From Trichosporon coremiiforme (taxonomy: Eukaryota > Basidiomycota > Tremellomycetes > Trichosporonales > Trichosporonaceae): DNA of 64,000 bases. The notes under the pieces are model-generated. The model saw only the letters and a program-made list of their open reading frames with translations. It was not told where the DNA came from and did no database searches. How positions within the stretch are numbered: the first letter of the stretch is position 1; each line of letters opens with the position of its first letter. A program made the translations under genes and the position numbers. The stretch spans positions 124,001-188,000 of the forward strand of contig BCJJ01000003.1 in NCBI GenBank assembly GCA_039545355.1. Reading direction: 5' to 3'. Shown piece after piece: positions 21,932 to 32,135 of this stretch.

Positions 21932-22724
21932 GCGCGAAGTTTGAGCCACGTGGCAACAGTCATCCCCCATGCACCCCCCTATCAACTGTAAAATTGCCGT
22001 AGTTGCGTCGGCTGACGCATAGACATGCATAGACACGTAGCACTGTGCGAGCTGCGAGCCCGAAGACTGACAGATCCGGTGGCTGAAAGATAAGATAAAC
22101 GGCTTGTAACCAAGGACCAAGGAAGCGAGCTAAGTTCGGACTAACAACCGCACTGCCTCAATAGCATCTAGCGCCTCGGGCATGGTCAGCTCACCACCAC
22201 CTTTGCGGGGCATCTTCGAGTGCAGTTGGTGAGGCATGAGCGGTAGTATAACTGTGGATAGCCAGTTAGCGGCGCTCATCGCCGCAACTGAGTCCAGCTT
22301 CTGAACTACTCTCGAGCTTCAGCAGGCAGAGGCCACGTTTCTAGCAGGGCACCCGAACTCCAGCGGAATATGCGCCAAAGATCGATGTGCAAGACCCTTT
22401 GACCACGGCCACAGCAGTCAGGTACCACGAAAGCTGTAACGGCTGGTGTGGTGATTGAACACTTGCCAGTCGCTCGCACGTTCGTGAATCCAGTGAAACG
22501 AGAGATGCCTTACTCTCTGACCATCGCGCCCGAAATGGACTGGACTAACTGCACGTGAGCTGTCGCACGCGAGCAGCACACGACCGGGTGAACTGATTAG
22601 CATCTCTGAGCGTTAGTAGGAGAGAATAGCATAGGGTTAAGGTCAGACCAGCCTCTGTCCGCAGGGCCCGATGACTTCTTATCACTGCATACGACTATTT
22701 CACTTTGTGACCTGTCAGGTCTTC
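21932..22724. other. Intergenic, 0.8 kb
   Basis: Convergent 3' flanks of the small membrane-protein gene (+) and the alpha/beta hydrolase (-). Nothing recognised. Confidence 0.5.
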
Positions 22725-23453
22725 TTACTTGCCGGCAGCGGCGGCAGCCTTGGCGGCGGTGATGATGAGGTCGGCGATTTCGTGAGGGTGCGAGTTCATC
22801 GAGGCGTGGGATGCGAGGAGCTCGATGGTCTTGTTGGTGGGCATGCGCTGAATGAGCTTGTACTGCGTAGCGGGGGAGACAAGGTGGTCGTCCTTGGAGA
22901 CGGCGTAGTAGCAGGGCTGGTTCTTCCAGGCGGGCTTGTTGCCCGACTTCTCAGTGACGAGATTCTGCTTGGGGGGCTTCTGGGATGTCGCGAACGTGAA
23001 GGCTTCGTCGGCGGTCGCGTCCTGGCACATGGCTTGCTTGTACTCGTTCGGCGGGATGTAGAGCAGGCCCTGCGAGGTCGGCTTGATCGCATCGGCATAC
23101 TTGGCAGGCTCCCACGCCAGGATGTCCGAGACACTCTCGCCCGCGTCGGGTACGATTGCGGCGACGTACACCAGGCCTCGCACCTTCTTGATGTCGGTGC
23201 CGGCGTAGGAGATGACGACGCCCGCGTAAGAGTGGCCGACGAGGATCACGTCGCCGGGCTCATCCTCGATCGCGCGCTTGACGACAGCGACATCGTCCTC
23301 GATCGACGTCAGGGGGATGTCGACAGCCTTGATCTGGTCAATCCCGTAGCCCTTGTCCTTGAGCGCGAGAATCGTCTTCCACCAGTGCCCGCCGTTCGAG
23401 AAGAGGCCGTGGACGAGGATGACCGTGGGGTAGTTGGAGAGATCTTGGGGCAT
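22725..23453 (-). CDS. Alpha/beta hydrolase (esterase-like, bacterial type)
   Basis: 242 residues, intronless. Classic small alpha/beta hydrolase: VILVHGLFSNGGHWW near residue 11 (HG oxyanion motif), nucleophile elbow GHSYAG near residue 74, KDDHLVSP with the likely catalytic Asp near residue 190, and SHASMNSHPHEIADLI with the His. It resembles bacterial and fungal pyrethroid-hydrolase/EstC-like esterases rather than lipases. There is no signal peptide; a cytosolic location is likely. A TATA-like element lies about 65 bp upstream. The absence of introns and bacterial resemblance suggest possible transfer (inference). Substrate unknown. Confidence 0.85.
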   Translation of the reverse strand: MPQDLSNYPTVILVHGLFSNGGHWWKTILALKDKGYGIDQIKAVDIPLTSIEDDVAVVKRAIEDEPGDVILVGHSYAGVVISYAGTDIKKVRGLVYVAAIVPDAGESVSDILAWEPAKYADAIKPTSQGLLYIPPNEYKQAMCQDATADEAFTFATSQKPPKQNLVTEKSGNKPAWKNQPCYYAVSKDDHLVSPATQYKLIQRMPTNKTIELLASHASMNSHPHEIADLIITAAKAAAAAGK

Positions 23454-23514
23454 CTTGTCTGTTTTGCTGTTACTGGTGAGGGAGGAAGACGTCGGTAGCG
23501 CGCACGGAATATTC

Positions 23515-23524
23515 CCATATATAC
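23515..23524 (-). promoter_or_regulatory. TATA-like box of the alpha/beta hydrolase
   Basis: Minus strand AGTATATATGGG, about 62-71 bp upstream of the start codon at 23453, a usual core-promoter position in yeasts. Confidence 0.4.
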
Positions 23525-24507
23525 TCTGACGGAACGGCCTCCGCTTGTGGACTAGCTCGGGACACCGCAGTAGCGTGTCATTGGAGCAAGGCGAGCTAGG
23601 CCCACGGACGGTATGAGGTCACGCGCACTCCATGACGGCCGTTGGGTGGTATGCATCATGCATCGCTCGGTGAGTTGCGTGAGCATGATACGAGCTTCGG
23701 CAGGAGGTGCAGGCGAACATTCGAGATCTGTCCCCTGCGGCTTCGAGACAATCGGACGACATACGTGTGAACATTGAGCCAGGAACCCATGACGCAACCG
23801 CCGTCCCCTCTCGCCTGAAGACCTCGATCAACTCACATCTCGTCCAACCTGAGCCAAGCAGTTGGCCAGCCGCACCGAGGTCCCCCCTACACCACCTCCT
23901 CAACCTCGGACGTCCGCGCGAAACCGTGACCTTGCGTATACTCAGGTTCTGGGAAGTGTCGGATTCCATTCTGAAGACTGACCCGAATACGCTCGCTTCA
24001 ATTGCAGGTCCCCATTGCACCGATTTCGGAACTGCCTGTGCTATTCCCGACGCTCCATCTCTATGGCCTGGTCGTCGGCTGCAGATCCCATAGTCAGCTG
24101 GATACCGAGTGCCCTTCGGACCCGCTTTTGCTGAACCTGTTCTCGAAGGCGTGGGTGCCGGTCCGAAAGATAAGCCTGAGGCACGTGATGAGAATTGGCC
24201 GCGTCAAGAAGCCGAGTCCAACCAGCCGGGAGCTTCATTCTCCGTCTTCTTTGCAGACTCGTTTGCCCACGCCCTTCTGCATGCGGGCACATGCTAACAA
24301 TAGGCTGATATCTTCCGTAGGGACTTAGATTCGGGTGCAGCATAGCAGACTGAATACAACGGCGACGATCATCGGTGTCGTCGCGACTCAGCCGCCCGTG
24401 GCTTGGAATGCGGCTGACGGTGGCGTCGGTTGTGCCAAAGATAGCGATGTCGGCCCATTGAGATACGGCAAGGAGAACATACCAACGCTGTCATTAGCTA
24501 GTCCCTG
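23525..24507. other. Intergenic or decayed ectodomain of the next gene
   Basis: Upstream of the membrane segment at 24.6 kb. Plus-strand frames (for example LNTTATIIGVVATQPPVAWN at about 24345-24405) could be ectodomain pieces, but I could not link them in frame. Confidence 0.35.
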
Positions 24508-25566
24508 CGTCGATCTCTTGCACCACGCTCAGCTCCGAGGATCTGCACTTGATCCACTCATCTTGGCCAACGGACGTTAAGCTCAGTCTCTCAGCAGGCA
24601 TAAGCTTGGCCATGTTCGTCCTTCTCGTCATCATCACTTCCGTAATCGGCGGCAAGGCAATCTTCTCTTTCTCGGCGCGTGCTAGGGCGTGCAACGGGGT
24701 AGGCAGCGTGAGCGCGAGCGCTGGGAGAAGACAGACGCCGAGCGACGTTTTGTCATCGATCCAACAGACAGCGCAAAGTTTACGCCCATGCCAGTAATAC
24801 CGGTAACACCTCTCACGCGACCTATCGATGAGGAGACGGCACCGATGTTGCCCGCCGCTCGAGAGCCGGTTCACCGCTCGAGCAGGCAGCTGAGGGGTAG
24901 CCTCGACATTCCCTCTCCCAGGCCGTCACCGAAGAGGGAATCGTTACTGGACCCCTCTCAACTTGATCAATCGTCATTGCGGCCTAACCCATCACCGCCT
25001 GCCCCCCCCCCCCCCCCCGCAGGTCGCAGGCCACTCCTGCCGCTCNNNNNNNNNNNNNNNNNNNNNNNNNNNNNNNNNNNNNNNNNNNNNNNNNNNNNNN
25101 NNNNNNNNNNNNNNNNNNNNNNNNNNNNNNNNNNNNNNNNNNNNNCCCCCCCCGCCCGCAGGTCGCAGGCCACTCCTGCCGCTCTAACTAACCCCCCCAC
25201 ACCAACCAAGTCCGCTCCACCCGTACCTCCGCCACCAGCACCTGCAAGCGCGGCACAAAACGAAGATGTAGCGCGGGCAATCGACGCGCTAGCTGAAGCG
25301 CTTCGGGAGGCAGCGCACCGACCAGCCCGGGGCCCCCACATCCGGCGAGGTGGTGAGCCATCGCGAGACAGACGCGGGGCTTGATGCGACGCTTCGAGCC
25401 CCTGCCACCGCAATACCAGTCCGAGTGGCGTGGTTCGGGTGCTCCGTCGGTGCATTCGAGGCACGAACCGCCCCCGGCAGTACCTGCTGGACCGCGACCG
25501 CGGGCCAGAAATGAACCGTCGGCCGAAGCCAAGGCCATGCTCCGCGCTAGCATGAAGTCTGTATAG
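24508..25566 (+). CDS. Single-pass membrane protein with PPxY tail, incomplete (assembly gap, frameshift)
   Basis: Membrane segment KLSLSAGISLAMFVLLVIIT near 24575-24640. A possible 45-nt intron (GTAATC...GTGCTAG, 24641-24685) then joins a basic, charged stretch (GVQRGRQRERERWEKTD) and a Pro/Ser/Arg-rich tail (PVIPVTPLTRPIDEE). The tail is cut by 100 N. After the gap it resumes as PPTPTKSAPPVPPPPAPA and DVARAIDALAEALREAAHRP. The frame then shifts near 25384 into RRFEPLPPQYQSEWRGSG and ends MLRASMKSV. The PPQY-x-x-E-W element matches the tails at 17.6 and 55.7 kb. Because the gap size is arbitrary and the frame changes after it, the gene may be intact in reality or a pseudogene. 5' end unresolved. 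Confidence 0.45.
25018..25184. repeat. Identical 28-nt sequences flanking the gap
   Basis: CGCAGGTCGCAGGCCACTCC and the following eight bases occur identically at 25018-25045 and 25157-25184, each preceded by a C run. Most simply the contig ends overlap and were not merged. Confidence 0.85.
25046..25145. other. Assembly gap (100 N)
   Basis: Exactly 100 unknown bases, the usual placeholder for a gap of unknown size. It is flanked on both sides by C-rich runs and by the same 28-nt sequence (25018-25045 and 25157-25184). Confidence 0.98.
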
Positions 25567-25619
25567 ATTAATAGTTAGCCTGTGATGTGAGGCGAATGCG
25601 ACGCTCGGATGGCCAGAAG

Positions 25620-25860
25620 CATGTCCGCTGTGCATACCGCTGGGACGACCCAGCATCGCAGGTCCTCACCGTGTCCCGGCCCAGCGGAGCCGTCAGCCGC
25701 ACCCCGTCGTCGAGCGAGCGAGACTCCGCGTCCCCGCAGTATCAGTCCGAGTGGCGCAACTCCTCCAGCAGCTTGGGCAGCTCGAGCACATCGATACGGT
25801 CCGAGCGCAGCCAGGCGAGTGCGCGGACCCCGCGGCCCGCGTCCTATGCTCAAGCGGTGA
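25620..25860 (+). other. Second copy of the PQYQSEW tail end
   Basis: Downstream of the stop of the previous gene, another plus frame reads SSSERDSASPQYQSEWRNSS followed by a Ser/Arg-rich stretch (SIRSERSQASARTPRP). SPQYQSEWR repeats the previous gene's PPQYQSEWR with Ser for Pro, so the PPxY core is lost. Looks like a partial tandem duplication of a C-terminus. Confidence 0.4.
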
Positions 25861-26123
25861 TTTGTCCAAGTCTGGACTGGGGAGATGTTCATAGCGCCTT
25901 GTGTCTGTGCAGATAGCTTGGAGAGTGTTTCAGAATGTATGGCGATTTCTCGAGCTGTGATGAGTTACGACCAGCAGGGCAACACGACCTCCACCAGAAA
26001 TGTTGGGGATGTCGTCGGAGCAATGCGCACCGGCGAGCTCCTTGCCCCAGCGGCCATTCTTCAAAACGATGTCGATAGCATTCTGTTCACGATCGCCACT
26101 CACTGTCAACTCCCGCGCCCGCC

Positions 26124-26672
26124 ATGTCCGCACCCGTCGCCATCGCCGACTACGCCTCCGACCTCGTCAGGCGTCTCTGGAAGCGTGCCGAGAGCTCCAT
26201 CGTCACGCAAGGCGTCCTTCTCGCCCTTCCCCCCGCGATGCTCCTGTACGGCGTGCACAGCACGGTGCAGCGCAACCGAGTGCAGGCAGCGGTGCGCGAC
26301 CGTTTGCGCGCGCTCGAGGGAGACGCAGCATATGTCAGCGCAGGACACAAGGCGGTCACGCAAACGCTCGAGGAGCTCGACTTCACCCTCGAGCACATGC
26401 GTACCGCGCTCCGGACACAGGAGACGACGTGGGCTGCCCTACAGCCTGATGCCTCCGCCGAGGATATCGCGAACTCGTATTCGAAGGTCGAGGATTTGCA
26501 CTGCGCCCTCATGTTCGATCTGGGGCTCGCGCTCGGCAATACGAAGAAGATCCGGCAGACCATGCGTCGGCTCTCTGCCCCGAACGTCCCTGCGAAGACC
26601 GACTTCACTCGTTGGCTCCTTGAGATCTTCTCCTGCAAGACGTTCAGCTGTACCAAGGGAACGTCGCCGTAG
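26124..26672 (+). CDS. Hypothetical membrane-associated protein, 182 aa
   Basis: Intronless frame starting MSAPVAIADYASDLVRRLWK. One moderately hydrophobic segment at about residues 28-46 (VTQGVLLALPPAMLLYGVHS) is followed by an Arg-rich, mostly helical region (RVQAAVRDRLRALEGD, EELDFTLEHMRTALRTQE) and a Cys-containing end (IFSCKTFSCTKG). Codon choice (third-position C/G) fits a real gene. No family recognised. A mitochondrial or ER membrane protein with a helical soluble part is possible, but nothing in the sequence decides it. Confidence 0.55.
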   Translation: MSAPVAIADYASDLVRRLWKRAESSIVTQGVLLALPPAMLLYGVHSTVQRNRVQAAVRDRLRALEGDAAYVSAGHKAVTQTLEELDFTLEHMRTALRTQETTWAALQPDASAEDIANSYSKVEDLHCALMFDLGLALGNTKKIRQTMRRLSAPNVPAKTDFTRWLLEIFSCKTFSCTKGTSP

Positions 26673-27341
26673 AGCAACGCTGAGTGTCGAGTTCAGTTGC
26701 GTCGAGCCTATCAATACGGAGGAAGGCGGGGTCGTGAGATCCGACTTGGTCGTGCTAACCAGATCAGTTCAATATAGAGTTTTCGCCTAGAGACGATGTC
26801 ATGTTGCTCTGCCGTGAATACGCTGCACTCATCGAATACTCGTCGCTTTCGTTGGACGGACATCAGTAGCTTGTCAAGTCCGGGAAGAAGGCGCTTGATA
26901 AGGTTCGAAAAGCAGGGGCGATAAGATATGGGGAATGAACGGGGCCGACGTGTAACAGGAGACGGAACATCTCATGATCGGGCTTCATGAGTTGCAGAGC
27001 GAGCGCTCGAGTGCATGCCATCTGGAACCAAACAGAAGCGCTGACTAGGCGTGCGAATGCAGTGACACGTGGACGGCTGGTGATAGGCCCGCTGGTGCAA
27101 TTGGGGGAGATCCGAGACGCCCCCACGCTGGGCTGTGACGGATGGGAGTGTGCCTGAGCGTCGCGCTGTGGTTCAATGGTGGTCCTGGCGCGTCGCCCTG
27201 GGGAGCCGGCTCTTCTCTCGCGCCATCCGGTCAGCTGTCACTGGCTGAGCCGTCGTGTTCAGCTGTCCTTCTTGCCTTGTACATAAACCCCACGTCACAT
27301 CCTCCTTCCACCTCACCACCCATCCCACAAAGTAACCAACA
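26673..27341. other. Intergenic, promoter of the ACBP gene
   Basis: No gene seen. C/T-rich leader just before the ACBP start (27290-27341), typical of well-expressed yeast genes. Confidence 0.5.
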
Positions 27342-27846
27342 ATGTCCGCCCAGTTCGACAAGGCCGTCTCCATCGTCCGCTCTCTGCCCCCTGACGGATC
27401 CGTCAAGCCTACCCAGGACCAGCAGCTCGAGTTCTACGGCCTCTTCAAGCAGGCCACCGAGGGTGACGTCAAGGGCGACCGCCCCGGCGCCTTCAACTTT
27501 GCCGGCAAGTACAAGTGGGACGCCTGGAAGAAGCTCGAGGGCATGGGCCAGGACGAGGCCAAGGCCAAGTACGTCGCCCTCCTCAAGGGTGTAAGTGTTC
27601 CTTCATTGACTCGGCGGCGAGCGTGAGCGAGCCGCGAGTCTTCCTTCCTTCCTTCCTTCCTTCCTTCTGTCGCCGTAGACGCTCGCGAAGCATCATACCG
27701 ACAGCTGGGGCGCGCGGAGGGTTAGCGTTAGCTGACAGACAGATGCTCGAGGCTTCCAACGACGAGGTCGCCAAGAAGTCGCTCGCTGAGCTCGAGGGTG
27801 AGTTGGGAAGAACAGAGCTGTAACTGATGACGCAGCCGCCGCCTAA
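27342..27846 (+). CDS. ACB1: Acyl-CoA-binding protein
   Basis: Binds medium- and long-chain acyl-CoA esters in the cytosol and delivers them to lipid synthesis. Three exons: 27342-27590, 27743-27797 and 27836-27846 (introns 152 and 38 nt), giving 104 residues. Family motifs are clear: FDKAVSIVRSLPPDGSVKPT, DQQLEFYGLFKQATEGDV, RPGAFNFAGKYKWDAWKKLE, GMGQDEAKAKYVALL. The first intron holds a CTTC microsatellite; the last exon encodes only the final Ala residues and the stop. Slightly longer than the usual 86-92 residues. Confidence 0.95.
27640..27667 (+). repeat. (CTTC)n microsatellite in ACBP intron 1
   Basis: About seven tandem TTCC units inside the intron, likely variable in length. Confidence 0.85.
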
Positions 27847-28212
27847 GCGTTGTATCTCTGTAGTTCGAAATGATATAAGTGACACGCAGTACGCGATCGG
27901 ACAGACGGAGCCCGAGCATCTACGGTGATGGCGACGGAGGGGACCGGAGCGCGACAACCGGCTACAGACGTCGTGGGAAGACCATGGAACGTGGCTTCGT
28001 GGAGGTCACTCACCGGTTGGACTAACTGACGCAACGACCATCCGGCTGCTGATTTAGTCTGTCAAGCAGCGTGAATCAAGCGGCCAGACGGCTGACCTGC
28101 TCATCATTGCCATTGGCATATCAGTGCAACTCGAACGTGGGTATGATATGCAAGATAACCGGTCTACGAATCTATCTACGACACTCTACTAGCCTTCCTC
28201 TACTGAGGACGT
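27847..28212. other. Convergent intergenic between ACBP and ERG2
   Basis: 366 bases of 3' flank. Nothing recognised. Confidence 0.6.
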
Positions 28213-29323
28213 TTAGAGCTTTCCGCGGAGGAGGTTCTTGATCATCTCGCGTGCAGTGATGCGCGTGGTGTGATACATCGTTCCCCAGTCGAGGGTGGAG
28301 AACATCATGTCGGCAAACCCGAAGGGAAGCATGGGGGGGATCCAGCCGCGAGCGTACTCGAGCGACCACGACTCGGGCGTGATGACGTACTGCTTCTTGA
28401 CGCCGCGGACGAGGTGGTGCACGCTGCCGGGCTTGTAGATCTCGCGCGTGAGAGCACCGGCCTCGTAAGCCCACTCCTCGCCCGTCAACATGTGGAAGTA
28501 GTCGTCGGCCGTGTGCAGGCCGGTGTGGCCCTCAGTGCCAGTAGCGCTGCCGAAGATGATCAGGTACCTGTCGGTTAGCGCTGTCTTGCTTTTCTCTTTT
28601 TCCTTCCTTCCGGCGCTACTTCCTCTGCATATCTATCCAGAGCGAGACGGCACAGCTCGTGCTCAGACAGCAGTCCACAAGCGTCCAGTCCAGCGAAGAA
28701 CATCGCAGAGAAAGGGACAGCGAGCGACCCCGCGGCTCAGATCAGACTCACTCAGTAATGCTCGCGTGGATAATGTACATGGCACCCATGGCTCCGCCGG
28801 CGTTGTTGAACACCCACTCGTGGTGGTCGGTGTAGTCGGTGAGGAGGTGCGCGTCGGGGTACTGCTTAACCATGTTCTCAAGGAGGGACTCGACAATGAA
28901 CGAGGCGTTCTGCGTCTGGTCCGCCGCGGCGGCCGTCGCGAGCGACGCGTTCACGCACTGGTGCAGCTCGGTCGGGTCAAAGATGTAGAAGCGACCGTCC
29001 TGGTTGTCAGCTCAGCCATGGCGACATTCTAGCTGCCTTTCCCCCCTCGGACTGCACTGTGGCTGAAGCTCGGGGATCGAAAGCCCGCGGAGTCGGCGCT
29101 GCAGCGAAGGTGCTGAGCCACAATGCCGAGGGGTAATATCCTTCAGCTCAGAGCAACTCACATTGAGCTTGTCGGCGACCTTGCACACGGCCCAGACGAC
29201 AGCGATGATGGCGGCCCACACGCTGAGCTTGGAGGCGCAGGACGACTTGCAGGCGTCGTATCCCTGGCTGTTGTGGCCGTTTGTGGCACCGTTGGTCTTG
29301 ACCTTTCCGTTCTTGACCGCCAT
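28213..29323 (-). CDS. ERG2: C-8 sterol isomerase (sigma-1-receptor family)
   Basis: Shifts the fecosterol C8(9) double bond to C7(8) (episterol) in ergosterol synthesis, in the ER membrane. Three exons on the minus strand (29162-29323, 28752-28999, 28213-28567; introns about 162 and 184 nt) sum to 255 codons. N-terminal membrane anchor about residues 34-50 (SVWAAIIAVVWAVCKVAD). Family hallmarks follow: DGRFYIFDPTELHQCV, YTDHHEWVFNNAGGAMGAM, YLIIFGSATGTEGHTG, DDYFHMLTGEEWAYEAG and a C-terminal FADMMFSTLDWGTMYHTTRI. This is the target family of morpholine antifungals. It is divergent with ATG22, sharing a 0.6-kb promoter region. Confidence 0.95.
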
Positions 29324-29930
29324 GTTGGGATGTGCTTTCGTGTGGGGGTGGAGAGACAAGAAACAGCAAGCAGCCAAGTTTTAAGCCACAACAAAACGAT
29401 CGATCGACCGAGCCACGGTCCAGGCGCGGAGACGCGATGCCACCTGAGCCAACCCGAAGAAAAGTATCGTTCGATAAGCGATTTTGCTCCCGTGTCAACA
29501 AACCGGTTCTGCCGTGCAAACGCTTGGCAGTCTCCTCGAACGATTGTCGACGTCGGGCAACGACGCATGGCCATGGTCCCTCCTGCCATTGGACAGCGGT
29601 GCGTCGCACAGGCTCCGACGGCGCTGCCCGCGACCACAACACTCTTGCGGATCGTTCGATGCGCCGCAGATGATGGTCATCTCCGTCTGCCATCTCCGCT
29701 CGAAATGTCCGTCGTGCCTTAAGTCTGGTGGAGTACGCCCAGTCTCCGCGGCCAGAACATGTGATCACAAGGAGACAGCCGCTACCCGTCCGCCCGGTGG
29801 AGGTCGACCGTGACGGCATGCGTCTGTTGTTGTTTGGGGAAGGGGGCGGCGGGCAGCATACTCGCCGATCTACGTTTCACCACCTCGCCACACTCACCTC
29901 GTACTCATCGACAGGTGACTACCGTACACA
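29324..29930. other. Divergent promoter region ERG2/ATG22
   Basis: 607 bases between two start codons on opposite strands. No clear TATA and no extra gene seen. Confidence 0.6.
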
Positions 29931-31727
29931 ATGAGCGGGGTCGCCCTCCCTCCTCCCCATGTGCGGGCATGGTACTGGTATGCCTTCGCCGCTGAGGTGT
30001 TCGCCGCCTGTGCCATCGTGAGTCTCTCATTCCCAGCTGGAAGGACCTTGGTCTCAAAGCTGACGTGACAGGCCATCTTCCTCCCAATCACACTCGAGCA
30101 GATGGCTCGTGAGGTCGGCTTCGAGGCACCAGACTACACGAAGCCGTGCTCGCGCGAGCCGCCGCTGCCGGGTGAGAAGGCTGTCGTATGCAAGGCCAAG
30201 ATTCTCGGCTCATGGGTTGATACGGCGAGCTTCTCGTGAGTTCGCGGGTTACAGCTCTTAACTGACCTTCAGCATGTACGTCAAGTCGGCTGCAGTGCTG
30301 TTGCAGGCCCTCGGCATCATCTCGATCGGCAAGCTCGCGGACTCGACCTACTGGCGTAAACGGCTGCTGCTCCTGTTCGCCGCCGTTGGTTCGGTCACCG
30401 CAAGTGTCTTCCTCGTTCTGCCGGCTAAGGCGGCATGGCTCCCGCTTTTCGCCGCGTTCCTGACGCTGATCGGCAACATGACGTATGCTGCGAGTATCGT
30501 ATGCGCAAACGCCTTCCTTCCTGGTCTGGCGAGGGAAGACACCGCTGTCGTCGCTGCGCGCCGCACGTTGAGAGCATCAGTGCCGGAGCTCGAGGACGAG
30601 ACTCCGCGCAGTTCCGTTGACGAGGCTCGACAGCTGCTGCCTGACGACGAAGTGGATGCGAAGGCCAAGTACGACAAGGTGTTGTCTCTGACGACATCGC
30701 GACTGAGTGCCACCGGCGTCGCGATCGGCTTCTTCTCCGGCGTCAGCATGCTTGCGTTACTCATCATCCCCGTATCGATCGGCAAGGGCTCAACTTCTGC
30801 ACTCGAACTGGCTATCGGCCTCAGTGGAGTGTGGTGGGCCGTCTTCACTATCCCTGCCGGCTGGGGTCTGCCCGGTGGCCACCGCGAGTCTGCGCCCGAG
30901 CACTGGCTGAAGAGGGGATGGGCACAAGTTGCAAGCATGGTGCAGCCGAGTCATATGAAGGAGCTCCCGAACCTTTTCAAGTACCTCCTCGCTTGGGTGT
31001 TCCTGTCTGATGGCTTCCACACGACGACGTACACTGCTATTCTGTACGCGAGCAGCACGCTGCACATGTCCGCCAGCAAGGTCGTGATCATCGGCTTGCT
31101 CGTCCAGCTCGCGGCGGTCGGCAGCTCAATCATAGCACCTCGCTTCCAGCGGTGGCTCGGCGTGACGAATCTCGGCCTCCTGATCCGTATCGTGCTCGCG
31201 GCGCAAGTGTTGCCTATATACGCGTGCCTCGGCCTGATTCTTCCGTTCGGTGGTCTCCGCACCGAGGCCGAGATGTACGTCGCGGCGGTTTGGTTCGGCT
31301 TCGTGAGTTCCAGGTACCCCAACACCGACCCTATGACCGAGCTAACCTCCAGCTGTACGGACCGTTCAACTCGTACGCGCGGGCAGTGTACGCCGAGCTT
31401 GTGCCGCCGGGGCACGAATCGTCCTTCTTCTCCCTGTTCTCGCTGACGGACAAGTCGGCGTCGTTCATCGGACCCATGGTCGTTGGTCTGATCTCTGATG
31501 CGACCGGCAACATCCGCCTCGGGTTCCTGTTCCTGACCGCAATGCTCGCCCTGCCGCTGCCGGTCCTGATGCGCGTCCGCATGCGTGCTGGCGCCGCGCA
31601 GGCTCAGGCCTGGTCGCTGGCGCGCCTGACGCGCGACCGAGCCATCGACGAGGCGGACGAGCTGGCTGCTGCATCAGAAGACATCGAACATTTGGAAGGA
31701 CAGAGCATAGACTTCGCTGTAATGTAA
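29931..31727 (+). CDS. ATG22: Vacuolar amino-acid effluxer Atg22 (MFS-like)
   Basis: Exports amino acids released by autophagic breakdown from the vacuole. Four exons: 29931-30017, 30072-30235, 30273-31302 and 31353-31727 (introns 54, 37 and 50 nt), summing to 552 codons. About 12 hydrophobic segments are visible. Family signatures: SMYVKSAAVLLQALGIISIG, FLTLIGNMTYAASIVCANAF, and the diagnostic block LYGPFNSYARAVYAELVPPG, FFSLFSLTDKSASFIGPMVV, SDATGNIRLGFLF. A loop of about 70 polar residues follows PGLARED, as in other fungal Atg22. The N-terminal WYWYAFAAEVF fits the first helix. All splice phases agree. Confidence 0.92.
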
Positions 31728-31749
31728 ATTATCTTCTAGGATCTCTGTT

Positions 31750-31798
31750 ATGTGTGCGTGTGTGTATTTGTGTGTATGTGTGTGTGTGTATGTGTGTG
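31750..31798 (+). repeat. (TG)n microsatellite
   Basis: Imperfect TG/TGTA dinucleotide repeat just 3' of ATG22. Confidence 0.9.
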
Positions 31799-32135
31799 AC
31801 TGCGGCGATACAGGGTGCAGCAGTGCGCCGCCGATGTCATGTGTCGACAGCAATGTCATGACTGCGTTGCTGTGCGCCGAGAGCTGTGCGACTGCGCGTC
31901 GCGAGCGTCATGCCAGGCATCGCGGCGTCTTCCTTTCAGTGGAACGTGCCCGCGATCTGGTGCCTGATCGGCTCCGCCGCTTGGCCGAATGCTTGTGGGA
32001 GTGGGGGTCTTGATCCGTCCCTGAGGCATGGTAAATGGGAAAACAAGGTGGTCCTCTTGGCTGACCAACAACTCGTCTCATCGCTCCACATACTCCCTCT
32101 ATCTCTTGAATCTTGCTGTCTTGGCCGACTCGACG
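31799..32135. other. Promoter region of the DUF2985 gene
   Basis: Short intergenic; the reading frame of the next gene is open back to an ATG at 32028. Confidence 0.5.
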
